64,000 bases of DNA from Thiotrichales bacterium (GCA_016745035.1 JADGDE010000001.1:472507-536506); one strand, 5' to 3'; positions 9,959-18,045 are shown, counted from the first letter of the stretch. Numbers and translations: made by a program. Notes: a model not told the origin generated them from the letters alone.

Positions 9959-10432
9959 TTAAACTTGCATTTGTGATTGTAAATAGTTCTGCAAACCAAT
10001 TTTCTTAATTAAGCCCAATTGTTGTTCTAGCCAATAGGTGTGATCCATTTCGGTATCATCCAATAACGGCACTAAAATATCACGGGTGACATAATCTTGC
10101 ACAGACTCACAATAAGCGATGACTTCTTTTAAGGACTGGGTGACTTGGTTTTCTAAAACCAAATCACTTTTTAACATATCCCCGACATTGCTACCGATAT
10201 TAATCGCATCACGTCTCACGATATCAGGTTTACCTTCGAGGAATAAAATCCGTCGAATTAATTGGTCGGCATGGTCACGTTCTTCTTGGGCTTCGTGGTC
10301 AGTATGCTCGAACAAAGCTTGCAAGCCCCAGTCTTCATATATGCGTGAGTGTAACCAATATTGATCCACAGCAGCCAATTCACCTGCCAATAAACGGTTT
10401 AATTCGTCGATAACTTTTTGATTGCCTTGCAT
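9959..10432 (-). CDS. bfr: bacterioferritin, ferroxidase-type subunit
   Basis: 157-aa four-helix iron-storage subunit. Aligned by eye to E. coli Bfr, the di-iron ligands are all kept (E18, E51, H54, E94, and the E...H pair in DTEMDH). The heme-ligating Met52 is replaced by Arg (EERDHAD). It can therefore oxidise Fe(II) but should not bind heme between subunits. It is last in the operon, 9 bp after the companion subunit, with which it probably forms mixed 24-mers as in known two-subunit bacterioferritins. It ends next to a dispersed repeat. Iron regulation is expected from the Fur-like sites upstream. Confidence 0.93.
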   Translation of the reverse strand: MQGNQKVIDELNRLLAGELAAVDQYWLHSRIYEDWGLQALFEHTDHEAQEERDHADQLIRRILFLEGKPDIVRRDAINIGSNVGDMLKSDLVLENQVTQSLKEVIAYCESVQDYVTRDILVPLLDDTEMDHTYWLEQQLGLIKKIGLQNYLQSQMQV

Positions 10433-10441
10433 GATGCTGTC

Positions 10442-10909
10442 CTACATTTGTGCTTGTAAATAATTTTCGATGCCAGTCTCTTTGATTAACCACTGCTGTG
10501 CTTCAAGCCAATCGACAAATTCTTCATCGTCTTCGAGCAAATCTTCTAACAAATCCCGGCTGACATAATCTTTAATTGACTCAGCATAGCTGATAGATTC
10601 ACGCAATAATGGTAAAACATGCTCCATTTCCTGACGCAAATCCAACTCCAGCATTTCCTCTGCATCTTCACCGATCATCAAGCGACCTAAATCTTGTAAA
10701 TTTGGCAAACCTTCTAAGAATAAAATCCGTTCCATGAGTTTATCAGCATGTTTCATATCTTCGATAGACTTATGGTATTCCTTGTCATTAAGCTTTTGAA
10801 GCCCCCAATTTTTAAACATACGGGCATGTAAAAAATACTGGTTAATCAAGGTGAGTTTGATTTTTAATACTTGATTGAGTTTATCAAGCATATCGGCATT
10901 GCCTTGCAT
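10442..10909 (-). CDS. bfr: bacterioferritin, heme-binding-type subunit
   Basis: 155-aa bacterioferritin very like E. coli Bfr (INQYFLHARMFKNWGL, HADKLMERILFLEGLP). It keeps the heme ligand Met52 (IEDMKHAD) but has a damaged ferroxidase centre: E18 is Lys, E51 is Asp, and the C-terminal ligand pair reads DDEEF, with no His130 equivalent. The open frame extends upstream to 11026, but that part is bfd read in another frame. ATG at 10909 has AGGAG 6 nt upstream and the family N-terminus MQGN. It pairs with the ferroxidase-type subunit 9 bp downstream: one subunit supplies heme for iron release, the other supplies oxidation. Confidence 0.93.
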   Translation of the reverse strand: MQGNADMLDKLNQVLKIKLTLINQYFLHARMFKNWGLQKLNDKEYHKSIEDMKHADKLMERILFLEGLPNLQDLGRLMIGEDAEEMLELDLRQEMEHVLPLLRESISYAESIKDYVSRDLLEDLLEDDEEFVDWLEAQQWLIKETGIENYLQAQM

Positions 10910-10917
10910 AGATGCTC

Positions 10918-11091
10918 CTATGAACCTTGTTTGGATTGGGTTTGGCGTAAGACCTGTAAGGTATGTTTGGCACATTTGCCACAAGACCCCATCATACCAC
11001 ACTGATTTAAGGCTTTCATGGAGCAATTTCCATCACATACAGCCTTCTTAATTTGGCGTTCAGTCACATTTTTACAGATACAAACATACAT
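10918..11091 (-). CDS. bfd: bacterioferritin-associated ferredoxin
   Basis: 57-aa [2Fe-2S] protein that docks on heme-bearing bacterioferritin and reduces it to mobilise iron. Begins MYVCICKNVTERQIKKAV. The cluster ligands are C4, C6 and the pair in GSCGKCAKH (C37, C40), the spacing of E. coli Bfd. ATG at 11091 is preceded by AGAGGAG with good spacing. The stop is 8 bp before the heme-type bfr start, so the three genes form an operon. A 27-bp AT palindrome lies about 30 bp upstream. Confidence 0.92.
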   Translation of the reverse strand: MYVCICKNVTERQIKKAVCDGNCSMKALNQCGMMGSCGKCAKHTLQVLRQTQSKQGS

Positions 11092-11118
11092 CTATAAAAC
11101 TCCTCTACAATGAAATAA

Positions 11119-11145
11119 TCTAAATGATAATATATATTATTTAGA
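11119..11145. promoter_or_regulatory. AT-rich palindrome upstream of bfd, possible Fur site
   Basis: TCTAAATGATAATATATATT continues to ATTTAGA as a near-perfect 27-bp palindrome. It contains TGATAAT, one half of a Fur box, but the second half-site is offset from the classical 19-mer. It lies 28 bp upstream of the bfd start codon, where an operator is expected. Iron control is plausible but not certain. Confidence 0.45.
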
Positions 11146-11165
11146 TTTGTAGTGCTAGTGTTTTT

Positions 11166-11300
11166 TTAGCGGTTTTTTGCATTTGGACAATTTTCACATT
11201 GTCCGCTGCAAGTGGGTTTTATAGGTTGATGAGGGGATTCTGGCTTTTTCTTTAGCGTACTAATATTAATCGTGACTTCATTGTGTTGATGGCAAGGCAT
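11166..11300 (-). CDS. 44-aa cysteine-rich small protein upstream of bfd
   Basis: Not recognised as a named family. Encodes MPCHQHNEVTINISTLKKK and ends with CSGQCENCPNAKNR. The cysteines are C3, C31, C35 and C38 (CxxxCxxC), suggesting a small metal or Fe-S site. GGAG lies 6 nt before the ATG (rc of ggctcc), and a strong Fur box sits 35 bp upstream, so expression under iron limitation is likely. It is followed after 75 bp by bfd, in the same direction. No signal peptide or membrane segment. It may be a metallochaperone or Bfd-like iron-handling accessory, which is inference from context. The short length makes chance ORF status possible, but the RBS, Cys motif and operator together argue for a real gene. 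Confidence 0.68.
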   Translation of the reverse strand: MPCHQHNEVTINISTLKKKPESPHQPIKPTCSGQCENCPNAKNR

Positions 11301-11334
11301 GATTGGCTCCTTTTGATTAAAACTGCACGCAATT

Positions 11335-11353
11335 CTAAATGATAATCATTATC
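11335..11353. promoter_or_regulatory. Fur box
   Basis: CTAAATGATAATCATTATC matches the 19-bp Fur consensus GATAATGATAATCATTATC at 16 of 19 positions, including the whole inner palindrome. It lies just upstream of the minus-strand operon for the 44-aa Cys-rich protein, bfd and the two bfr genes. Confidence 0.85.
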
Positions 11354-11520
11354 ATGTAAAGGGTAAGTGATAATTAATACTATTTAGTTTAGTTAATATG
11401 AATTATCCATAATAACCCCCGCCCTGTTTGAAAACAGCATTTTTAACCCACTCTAGCCTGTATACAGCGCAGCAAAAAATAACGGTCTATGATGAGACAT
11501 GGTGATGACTACATTATTTA

Positions 11521-11648
11521 CTGATGTGACGCAAAGGCTTCTTTTTTACCCCAAAAAGCAAAAAAACCGCCATTACTTCACGGCTAAGCTTCACTATGCA
11601 GGTAATAAATTTGAATAATGAAACAAAAAAATAAGTGCGTAACATCAG
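11521..11648 (+). repeat. full copy of MITE-like repeat family 1 with 7-bp target duplication
   Basis: 128-bp element with ends CTGATGTGACGCA and TGCGTAACATCAG (terminal inverted repeats) and body AAGGCTTCTTTTTTACCCC ... ACCGCCATTACTTCACGGC. Flanked by perfect direct repeats TTATTTA (11514-11520 and 11649-11655). The right-hand duplication supplies the TAA stop of dusA. It has no coding capacity, so it is presumably mobilised in trans. Confidence 0.85.
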
Positions 11649-12626
11649 TTATTTAGGCAATGCATTCAAAATAACATCAATCCCTGCATTAGGCTTATAT
11701 GCATTTTCACTTAAATAGCGTCGCCAATGTTTCGCCCCTATTTGTCCTTGAAATAGCCCTAAAATATGGCGAGTCATATGCTTTAGCTGTGCCCCTTGTT
11801 GGAGCTGGGATTCGACATAAGGTAAAAATTGTTCAATGATTTGGTGGCGGGTAGGAATGGGGTGTTCATCGCTATAATAATCCCTGTCCACATTGGCAAG
11901 TAAATAAGGGTTATGATACAAAGCACGCCCTAACATAACCCCATCAACTTTCGGCATTTCTTGATTAACCATGTCCCAATTTAATAAGCCCCCATTTAAG
12001 ATAATCTCTAAATCTGGGCGACGCTGTTTCAAAGCGGCAACACGTTCATAATCCAATGGGGGAACATCACGGTTTTGTTTAGGACTCAAGCCTTGCAGCC
12101 AAGCTTTGCGAGCATGGATAATAAAAGTTTTACAACCAGCGGCAGCGAGGGTATCAACAAATTGATTTAAATCTTTAACGCTATCTTGTTCATCAATACC
12201 AATACGGTGTTTAACTGTTACGGGAATATCAACCACTGCTTGCATAGCTGTGACTAATTCAGCAACTAGCTGCGGCTCGGCCATCAAACAAGCGCCGAAA
12301 CGTCCAGATTGCACCCGGTCACTGGGACAGCCAACGTTAAGGTTTATTTCGTTATAGCCCCAATCTTCACCAATTTTGGCACATAAAGCCAAATTTTGCG
12401 GGTCACTTCCGCCTAATTGTAAAGCTAAAGGCTGTTCATCTGCATGAAAACCTAATAAGTGTTGCTTATCACCATGCAAAATAGCACCGGTTGTCACCAT
12501 TTCACTATATAACCAAGTGTGCTTAGATATAAGGCGTAAGAAAAAACGGGCATGGCGGTCAGTCCAATCGAGCATTGGGGCAACCGAAACATAACGCGGC
12601 ATCCATGCCGCCGTAGTTTGAAGCAT
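11649..12626 (-). CDS. dusA: tRNA-dihydrouridine(20/20a) synthase
   Basis: 325-aa FMN enzyme that reduces uridines 20/20a in the D-loop of tRNA using NADPH. Signatures: SVAPMLDWTDRHARFFLR near the N-terminus, catalytic Cys100 in NLNVGCPSDRVQSGRFGACLM, KHRIGID, and FIIHARKAWLQGLSP characteristic of DusA over DusB/C. Normal length. The last codon and stop (AAA TAA) fall within the target duplication of the adjoining repeat, so the gene end was the insertion site but the protein was not altered. Confidence 0.95.
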   Translation of the reverse strand: MLQTTAAWMPRYVSVAPMLDWTDRHARFFLRLISKHTWLYSEMVTTGAILHGDKQHLLGFHADEQPLALQLGGSDPQNLALCAKIGEDWGYNEINLNVGCPSDRVQSGRFGACLMAEPQLVAELVTAMQAVVDIPVTVKHRIGIDEQDSVKDLNQFVDTLAAAGCKTFIIHARKAWLQGLSPKQNRDVPPLDYERVAALKQRRPDLEIILNGGLLNWDMVNQEMPKVDGVMLGRALYHNPYLLANVDRDYYSDEHPIPTRHQIIEQFLPYVESQLQQGAQLKHMTRHILGLFQGQIGAKHWRRYLSENAYKPNAGIDVILNALPK

Positions 12627-12662
12627 AAAAGTCTATTATTGGAAGTAAAAAGGGTAGGCAAA

Positions 12663-12692
12663 CTATATCCATCATCAAGGTGATGAATATAG
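12663..12692 (-). terminator. hairpin downstream of pilin gene
   Basis: CTATATTCATCA / TGATGGATATAG form a 12-bp stem with one mismatch and a 6-nt loop, followed on the minus strand by a T-rich stretch (CCCTTTTTACTTCC) 11 nt later. Placed 19 bp after the pilin stop codon. Confidence 0.5.
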
Positions 12693-12710
12693 CTATGGGA
12701 TTAAAAACTC

Positions 12711-13163
12711 TTAATCAAGAACTTTACAAGGACTGGGTAAGTATTCTACTGGAATCGGCGTAGTTGCCCCTATTGTTGTACAAGTCCATTCATTCTCGGT
12801 TTTATTAAATACCATGCGTAATTGCTTACCAAACACCCCCACTCTGGAGCTATCCCCTATCATAGTGGCTTCAATAAAAAATTCCGGGGATGTCCCACCT
12901 GAAATGATATTACTCACATAATTGCCTGCACTGCGCCCTTGAACAGAATCGACACTCGGCCAATGTCCCCAGGTGCCATAAAATTCTTGCATGGGCATGC
13001 GCAAACCACCAAGTAACTGTGTCGCTTCTGCAACCTTAGCTCGCTGCATATAATCACTGTATAAAGGAATGGCAACTGCAGATAAAATTCCAATAATACC
13101 AACGACTACCATCACTTCAACGATAGTAAAGCCTTGTGTTTTTTTCTTAATTTTTTGTTTCAT
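12711..13163 (-). CDS. pilA: type IV pilin (major-pilin-like)
   Basis: 150-aa prepilin. A short Lys-rich leader (MKQKIKKKTQG) precedes the processing site G/FTIVEVMVVVGIIGIL, with the conserved Glu5 and a hydrophobic N-terminal helix for polymerisation. The C-terminus carries the pair C..C (WTCTTIG and SPCKVLD) that forms the D-loop disulfide of type IVa pilins. PilD peptidase cleaves and methylates it, and the PilB/PilT machinery would assemble it; none of these is in the window. The start at 13163 is preferred over 13178 because it gives the usual leader length, although the RBS is weak in either case. Isolated gene with a long AT-rich upstream region. Confidence 0.85.
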   Translation of the reverse strand: MKQKIKKKTQGFTIVEVMVVVGIIGILSAVAIPLYSDYMQRAKVAEATQLLGGLRMPMQEFYGTWGHWPSVDSVQGRSAGNYVSNIISGGTSPEFFIEATMIGDSSRVGVFGKQLRMVFNKTENEWTCTTIGATTPIPVEYLPSPCKVLD

Positions 13164-13618
13164 AGCCTCATGTCCCATAAATTTTTGATTTTAAGCTGGA
13201 AAACAACAGCTTGCCCGATTATGACATCATTTTGAGAATTGAGATAGTTTGAGCAGTTTATATACCATGATAAACTGTTATATTATTTTCATATAACCGA
13301 CTGTTTTAATACAATTTTAATATAAAAGCCATTTATTGTTCATATATTATTTTCAGCAAAAACTGTTGAAAAAGAGCAGTTAAAGCATTTTGAATTGCAT
13401 TTTGCATCTTTATCAGCTCATATCTAAACTGAAATACCCTTCTCAATTTGGGGGAATTCTAATATAAACATCACATTAAAGTCAATATAAAATATAAAGT
13501 AAAATTATTTATCTAATTGAATTTAAAATATAAAACCTAAATACCCTATATGAATATAAACGGCGGCTTATTGCTAGCCAATGAAAACTATTCGCAACAA
13601 TAATGATCACAATCAAAG
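13164..13618. other. AT-rich intergenic region upstream of pilin gene
   Basis: About 450 bp with no convincing ORF. Strongly AT-rich with repeated atataaa / tttaatata stretches, compatible with the pilin promoter region. No sigma-54 GG-N10-GC element was found at the expected position. Nothing else recognised. Confidence 0.4.
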
Positions 13619-13625
13619 ATAAATA

Positions 13626-13757
13626 ACGATGTTACGCACTTAGCTTGTTTTTGCCACAATAAGGCGCTTTTCCACCTGCCTAGTGATATTTAGCCGTGGA
13701 GTAATGGTGGTTTTCTGAGCCATTAAGGCACAGAAATAAGCCTTTGCGTAACATCAG
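13626..13757 (-). repeat. full copy of MITE-like repeat family 1 with 7-bp target duplication
   Basis: 132-bp element in the opposite orientation to the 11521 copy. The right end TGCGTAACATCAG is perfect; the left end is ACGATGTTACGCA, with two terminal changes. The body matches through GGCTAAATATCACTAGGCAG and AACCACCATTAC. Flanked by perfect ATAAATA direct repeats at 13619-13625 and 13758-13764. It lies 45 bp upstream of the dienelactone-hydrolase-like gene and may influence its promoter. Confidence 0.85.
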
Positions 13758-13802
13758 ATAAATAATTTGCTAAGATAACACCTTTAACAATTGGAGAATG
13801 AT

Positions 13803-14597
13803 ATGAAATCATTGTGGCAAGGGCTGTTCTGCGCTTTATTACTCAATAGCACCAGTGTGCTGGCAGACATTAAAGGTGAAGCAATTGATTATCAAAGTGA
13901 TGGGATTACCTTAAAAGGTTATTTGGCTTACGATGATAGCATTAAGGGCAAACGTCCTGGCGTGCTGGTAGTACATGAATGGTGGGGACATAATGAATAT
14001 GCCCGTAAACGAGCACGGATGTTGGCTAAAATGGGCTATACCGCACTGGCGGTTGATATGTATGGTGATGGTAAAATAGCCAATCATCCCAAAGATGCCA
14101 AAGCCTTCATGCAAGAAGTGACCAATAATATCGGTACTGGTAAAGCCCGTTTTCTCGCAGCTAAAGACACGTTAAGTGCGCATAGCAGTGTTGATGCTGA
14201 GCAAATCGCCGCATTGGGTTATTGTTTTGGTGGTGGTATGGTTTTAGGCATGGCGCGCGCAGGCATTGACCTAGACGCAGTTGCCAGTTTTCATGGCAGT
14301 TTAGGCACTAAAACCCCAGCAAAAGCGGGCGATATTAAAGCTAAAATTCGCGTATTTAGTGGTGGACAAGACCCCATGATTCCCGCTGAACAAGTCGAGG
14401 CTTTCAAAGCCGAAATGCAAGCGGCGGGGGTTGATCATCAAGTCGTGGTTTATCCTGAGGCGAAACACAGTTTCACCAACCCCGATGCTGATGGTTTTGG
14501 CGAAAAATTCAAAATGCCTTTGGCTTATGATAAAGCAGCTGATGAAGATTCCTGGGCGCAATTTTCAACTTTTTTAGCCGAGGTGTTTAAAAAATAA
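13803..14597 (+). CDS. secreted dienelactone hydrolase-family protein
   Basis: 264-aa alpha/beta hydrolase with an N-terminal signal peptide (MKSLWQGLFCALLLNSTSVLA), so periplasmic. The nucleophile elbow is GYCFGGG with Cys141 as the DLH-type nucleophile. Other family motifs are VVHEWWGHNEYARKRARMLA and GGQDPMIP (catalytic Asp), with catalytic His in EAKHSFTNP. The physiological substrate is unknown; exported DLH-like proteins are widespread and usually uncharacterised. ATG at 13803 is chosen over the upstream TTG at 13791 because GGAGA lies 7 nt before it. Ends in a hairpin shared with the convergent gene. Confidence 0.9.
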   Translation: MKSLWQGLFCALLLNSTSVLADIKGEAIDYQSDGITLKGYLAYDDSIKGKRPGVLVVHEWWGHNEYARKRARMLAKMGYTALAVDMYGDGKIANHPKDAKAFMQEVTNNIGTGKARFLAAKDTLSAHSSVDAEQIAALGYCFGGGMVLGMARAGIDLDAVASFHGSLGTKTPAKAGDIKAKIRVFSGGQDPMIPAEQVEAFKAEMQAAGVDHQVVVYPEAKHSFTNPDADGFGEKFKMPLAYDKAADEDSWAQFSTFLAEVFKK

Positions 14598-14612
14598 CTT
14601 GATAAAAAATAT

Positions 14613-14638
14613 AGATAAATCTCTATAGAGGTTTATCT
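14613..14638. terminator. bidirectional terminator-like hairpin
   Basis: AGATAAATCTC and GAGGTTTATCT pair as an 11-bp stem with one mismatch around a small loop, between two convergent genes (stops at 14597 and 14659). T tracts are weak. Confidence 0.5.
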
Positions 14639-14658
14639 GTCGTGCCAATGAAGAAAGT

Positions 14659-14949
14659 TTATTGTAAACGCAAGCTGCTCTCTTCATTGAGCATGGCACG
14701 TCTGACAATATCACAATATAAAGACGTGGCTTGTAAAAAGACCCGTTGCATTTCAGGATGGGTATCAATATAACGTTGATTATCCAGCGCTTCTTGAATC
14801 AAGCCTTTGAGTAACAAAATATCCATTTCATCTAATAAATTACCGTAACCGACTTTTTTCCGTAAACTCAATGCTCTTGGTAAAGATAATAAAATAAACC
14901 GATCAATCAAGGTAATTAAAATTGCACTTTCTCTATCCAAGCCAGCCAT
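14659..14949 (-). CDS. uncharacterised 96-aa protein
   Basis: Not recognised. A soluble, helix-rich, Leu/Arg-rich protein starting MAGLDRESAILITLIDRFIL and containing DEMDILLLKGLIQEALDNQRY and LYCDIVRRAML. No Cys motif, signal peptide or clear membrane segment. ATG at 14949 is preferred to 14961 because a perfect GGAGG sits 5 nt upstream of it, and the longer start would lie upstream of that RBS. Monocistronic, convergent with the DLH gene and divergent from holA. An RBS of this quality and an uninterrupted frame support a real gene. Confidence 0.7.
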   Translation of the reverse strand: MAGLDRESAILITLIDRFILLSLPRALSLRKKVGYGNLLDEMDILLLKGLIQEALDNQRYIDTHPEMQRVFLQATSLYCDIVRRAMLNEESSLRLQ

Positions 14950-15139
14950 TATTGCCTCCATTGATATTGTATTTCTGATTGTCTATCTAACATCAGTTAT
15001 TTTTGTGTACACGTTTAAGCATAACAGTTTTATTTGTTTTGGCAATGACCAAGGTCAATACTCAAGTTTTTAAACAGTGCTTAAATCAACCCCGCGTTTA
15101 TGAGACAATGCCGCCTGATACACAGCAAATCTACACACC

Positions 15140-16159
15140 ATGAAACTGACGGTCTCACAATTACCTCAAGCCCTACAACAGCTATCTCCGGTTTATTGTT
15201 TGGTCGGTGATGAACCTTTACAGTTACAAGAGTCCAGCGATAACTTGCGGGCGCGAGCTAAACAGCTCGGTTATGCCGAACGTGAGGTTTATTTAGTCGA
15301 TAGCAGTTTTGACTGGACAACCTTAAGCCAAGCAGCGGCGAGTTTATCTTTGTTTAGCCAGCTTAGAATCATAGAATTACAGCTAACTAAATTACCTGAC
15401 AAACATGCCCAAAAAGCACTGAATGCCTATGTCAAAGCGCCTGCCGCTGATGTGTTATTAATTGTACAAATGCCAACCGTGCCTTTTACCAAGCAAAAAA
15501 CCGCATGGTTTCAAACCCTAGAGCAACATAGCCAAATGCTCATCATTCAAGAAATTAAAACCGAACAATTGCCCCAATGGTTATCACAGCGCGCCAAACA
15601 ACGCTTAAATCTTGAATTTGAAGCCGATGCACTGCGCTGCTTAGTCGAACGCTCAGAAGGGCATTTACTCGCAGCGGCACAAGAACTAGAAAAGTTGAAA
15701 ATCTTTTATGATCCTGAAGATAAAGGCGTGCGTTTACAAGAATCGCATGTCATTACTTTGATTGAAGATAATGCCCGTTATCAAGTATTTGCCTGGCTAG
15801 ACAGTGTGCTAGCTGGCAAAGTCGCTCGCAATCTGCACCAGCTCAAGCAATTACGCGAAAGTGGACTGGCATTGGTGGTGATCGTCAGTTTGCTGGGGCG
15901 AGAATTACGGCTTTTGAATCAACTCGCCTTTGGTAAACAACAAGGGCAAAATTTAGCCCAATTATTTAAAAAACATCACGTTTGGCGCGCCCGCGAGCGC
16001 TTGCTTAAGGCAAGCTTGCAGCGCCATTCTTTAGCCTGTTTGCAAGACTTTTTAGATCGAACCCATCAATTAGAACAAGCGGTGAAAGGCAATGCGAAAG
16101 CTGTTGTTGTTGAGCCTTGGGCAGATTTGAACCTGTTAGCACAACAATTAAGCCAATAA
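15140..16159 (+). CDS. holA: DNA polymerase III subunit delta
   Basis: 339-aa clamp-loader delta subunit, which opens the beta sliding clamp. Recognised from YCLVGDEPLQLQESSDNLR at the N-terminus, the AAA-like fold without a P-loop, RSEGHLLAAAQELEKLKI, YQVFAWLDSVLAGK and LLGRELRLLNQL. Normal length (E. coli 343 aa). In many gammaproteobacteria it follows lptE, but here an unrelated small gene lies upstream on the other strand. Convergent with recD, 14 bp between stops. Confidence 0.95.
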   Translation: MKLTVSQLPQALQQLSPVYCLVGDEPLQLQESSDNLRARAKQLGYAEREVYLVDSSFDWTTLSQAAASLSLFSQLRIIELQLTKLPDKHAQKALNAYVKAPAADVLLIVQMPTVPFTKQKTAWFQTLEQHSQMLIIQEIKTEQLPQWLSQRAKQRLNLEFEADALRCLVERSEGHLLAAAQELEKLKIFYDPEDKGVRLQESHVITLIEDNARYQVFAWLDSVLAGKVARNLHQLKQLRESGLALVVIVSLLGRELRLLNQLAFGKQQGQNLAQLFKKHHVWRARERLLKASLQRHSLACLQDFLDRTHQLEQAVKGNAKAVVVEPWADLNLLAQQLSQ

Positions 16160-16173
16160 TCAAACGCTTCTTT

Positions 16174-18027
16174 TTATGCCTTATCAGAGAAATGTATCAA
16201 TGTCTCGGTAAGTCCCCCGTAGCGCGGTGTGCGTTGCTCTATCATTTGTTTTAGTACCCCATGATTAGCTAATAAACGCACTTGCTCGCGGGCGCGGGTT
16301 AGCCCAGTATATAACAACGCCCTATCGAGCATCGGGTGGGCTTGTTTGGGTAAGACCATCAGCACTTGCTTAAATTCCGAGCCTTGGCTTTTGTGAATCG
16401 TCATGGCGTAGGCTTCTTCATGCGCGGGTAAACGGCTGGGAGATAAATAACGCAAGCCGCCTTTATCATCAGGGAAAAATGCCCCCAAGCGTTGCGGTGC
16501 ATCAGGAATCGGCGCGACAATCCCGGTATCGCCATTAAATAATTGATGCTGGTAATCATTTTGGGTAATTAACACAGGTTGTCCGGCATACCAGCGCCCT
16601 TGCTGTCGAATCAAGCCTTGCTCTTGCAATAATTGGCGAATAAAACGGTTGACTTGCACCACCCCCGTTTCGCCTTGGCGATAAGCACATAAAACTTTAA
16701 ATTCTTGTAAATACGCTAGTTGTTCGGCAATATCACTGGTGTGTAAGTAAGGACTAAAGCCAGCTATTAACACCTCGCTTAAATCATTTAGCGTTTGTTT
16801 ATGATGACAAACCACGCCAGCATCCTCGGCATTTAATTGTGCCAAAGCCGCTTGACTGTCGCCTTGATTGACCGCCAAGGCAAAACGCCCCAGCGCACTG
16901 TCGGCGGAAAAACGGTAACTTTTTTGCAGATACACCACTTGGTCTTGCAGGGTTAAAGCCTTATCAACGCAAGGGACAGGCGCTTGGTTTGCGGGTAATA
17001 GACTTTGCATTTGTGCCACCATTGCCGCAGAAAAGCCTATCGTCCCGCCAGCGCTGCAAATACTCTCCAATACCGCCCCGGCTTCTACAGAGCTAAGTTG
17101 GTCTTTATCCCCAAGTAAAATCAAACGACTCTCCAAAGGCAAAGCATCTAAGAGTTTGCTCATCAAAGCTAAATCAATCATCGAAACTTCATCGACCAAT
17201 AAAACATCCAAAGCAAGGGGATGCTCGGCGTTATGTTTAAAGTGTGGGCTGTGTTTTTGCACGCCTAACAGCCGATGCAAGGTGTTACTTTGCTGCGGAA
17301 TTAAAGCCGCTAGCTCAGTAGGTAATTGTTGTTTTGCCGCTTGAATCGAGCTTTGCAGCCGCATAGCGGCTTTACCTGTCGGCGCAGTGAGGGCAATGCG
17401 TAGTTCGGGGTTTTGTCCCAGTAATAGGGCTAAGACTTTAACCACCGTGGTGGTTTTACCTGTGCCAGGGCCACCGCTGATAATACTTAAGTTTTGTAAC
17501 ACGGCGGTGAGAGCCGCCAGTTGTTGCCAGTCAATTTCGTTTGTTGCAGGGAATAGGGTTTGAATATCCGCAGCGAGGCTACCTGAGTCAAAGCCGGGTA
17601 AGGGCAGTTTGGCGCGCTGATATAAAGACTGGGCAATGTGCTGCTCATAAAGCCAATAACGCTGCAAATATAAACGTGTGCCATCCAAGATTAAAGGGTA
17701 AAACTCCCCCGCTGCACCGACCACACTCGTATCTTTGAGCGCTTGCAACCACGGTTTTAACTCAGGATAACAAAGGTCTTGCAAAGCCAAAATATGCTCA
17801 GGCTCCAGTTGGCTTAAGCCCGGAGCTTGTCCAGTCAATTGGCTTAATTCCGCACAGCTATGTCCGGCGCGGATTTCAGCACTGGCAAGCGCAGCGCCTA
17901 AAACCAGATAATCATCTGCATTGTTGGCTAAGGTCTGCATTAACTGGGCAAAATGCCAATCAATCGCGCTGATAAGCCCGTGTTCATACAGTTGTTGACT
18001 GCTAATAATGGTTTTCGTATTTAACAT
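16174..18027 (-). CDS. recD: exodeoxyribonuclease V alpha subunit (RecD)
   Basis: 617-aa superfamily 1B 5'-3' helicase subunit of RecBCD. Walker A is SGGPGTGKTTTV (K191). Walker B is LLVDEVSMID, with LGDKDQLSSVEAGAVL, and the C-terminal motif AMTIHKSQGSEF. Length matches E. coli RecD (608 aa). recB and recC are not adjacent: upstream, in the same direction and 18 bp away, is a prepilin gene. This is an unusual neighbour, so either the RecBCD genes are dispersed or the other subunits lie elsewhere. Confidence 0.94.
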   Translation of the reverse strand: MLNTKTIISSQQLYEHGLISAIDWHFAQLMQTLANNADDYLVLGAALASAEIRAGHSCAELSQLTGQAPGLSQLEPEHILALQDLCYPELKPWLQALKDTSVVGAAGEFYPLILDGTRLYLQRYWLYEQHIAQSLYQRAKLPLPGFDSGSLAADIQTLFPATNEIDWQQLAALTAVLQNLSIISGGPGTGKTTTVVKVLALLLGQNPELRIALTAPTGKAAMRLQSSIQAAKQQLPTELAALIPQQSNTLHRLLGVQKHSPHFKHNAEHPLALDVLLVDEVSMIDLALMSKLLDALPLESRLILLGDKDQLSSVEAGAVLESICSAGGTIGFSAAMVAQMQSLLPANQAPVPCVDKALTLQDQVVYLQKSYRFSADSALGRFALAVNQGDSQAALAQLNAEDAGVVCHHKQTLNDLSEVLIAGFSPYLHTSDIAEQLAYLQEFKVLCAYRQGETGVVQVNRFIRQLLQEQGLIRQQGRWYAGQPVLITQNDYQHQLFNGDTGIVAPIPDAPQRLGAFFPDDKGGLRYLSPSRLPAHEEAYAMTIHKSQGSEFKQVLMVLPKQAHPMLDRALLYTGLTRAREQVRLLANHGVLKQMIEQRTPRYGGLTETLIHFSDKA

Positions 18028-18045
18028 AAGTGTTTACATAGGGAC

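Noticed and set aside
10910..11026. N-terminal extension of the heme-type bfr frame
   Set aside because: This stretch is bfd in another frame; the RBS and family N-terminus place the bfr start at 10909.
14980..15001. Sequence TAACATCAGTTATTT resembling one end of MITE family 1
   Set aside because: Only about 11 bp of the terminus matches, with no TGCG, body or second end; chance or a footprint cannot be separated.
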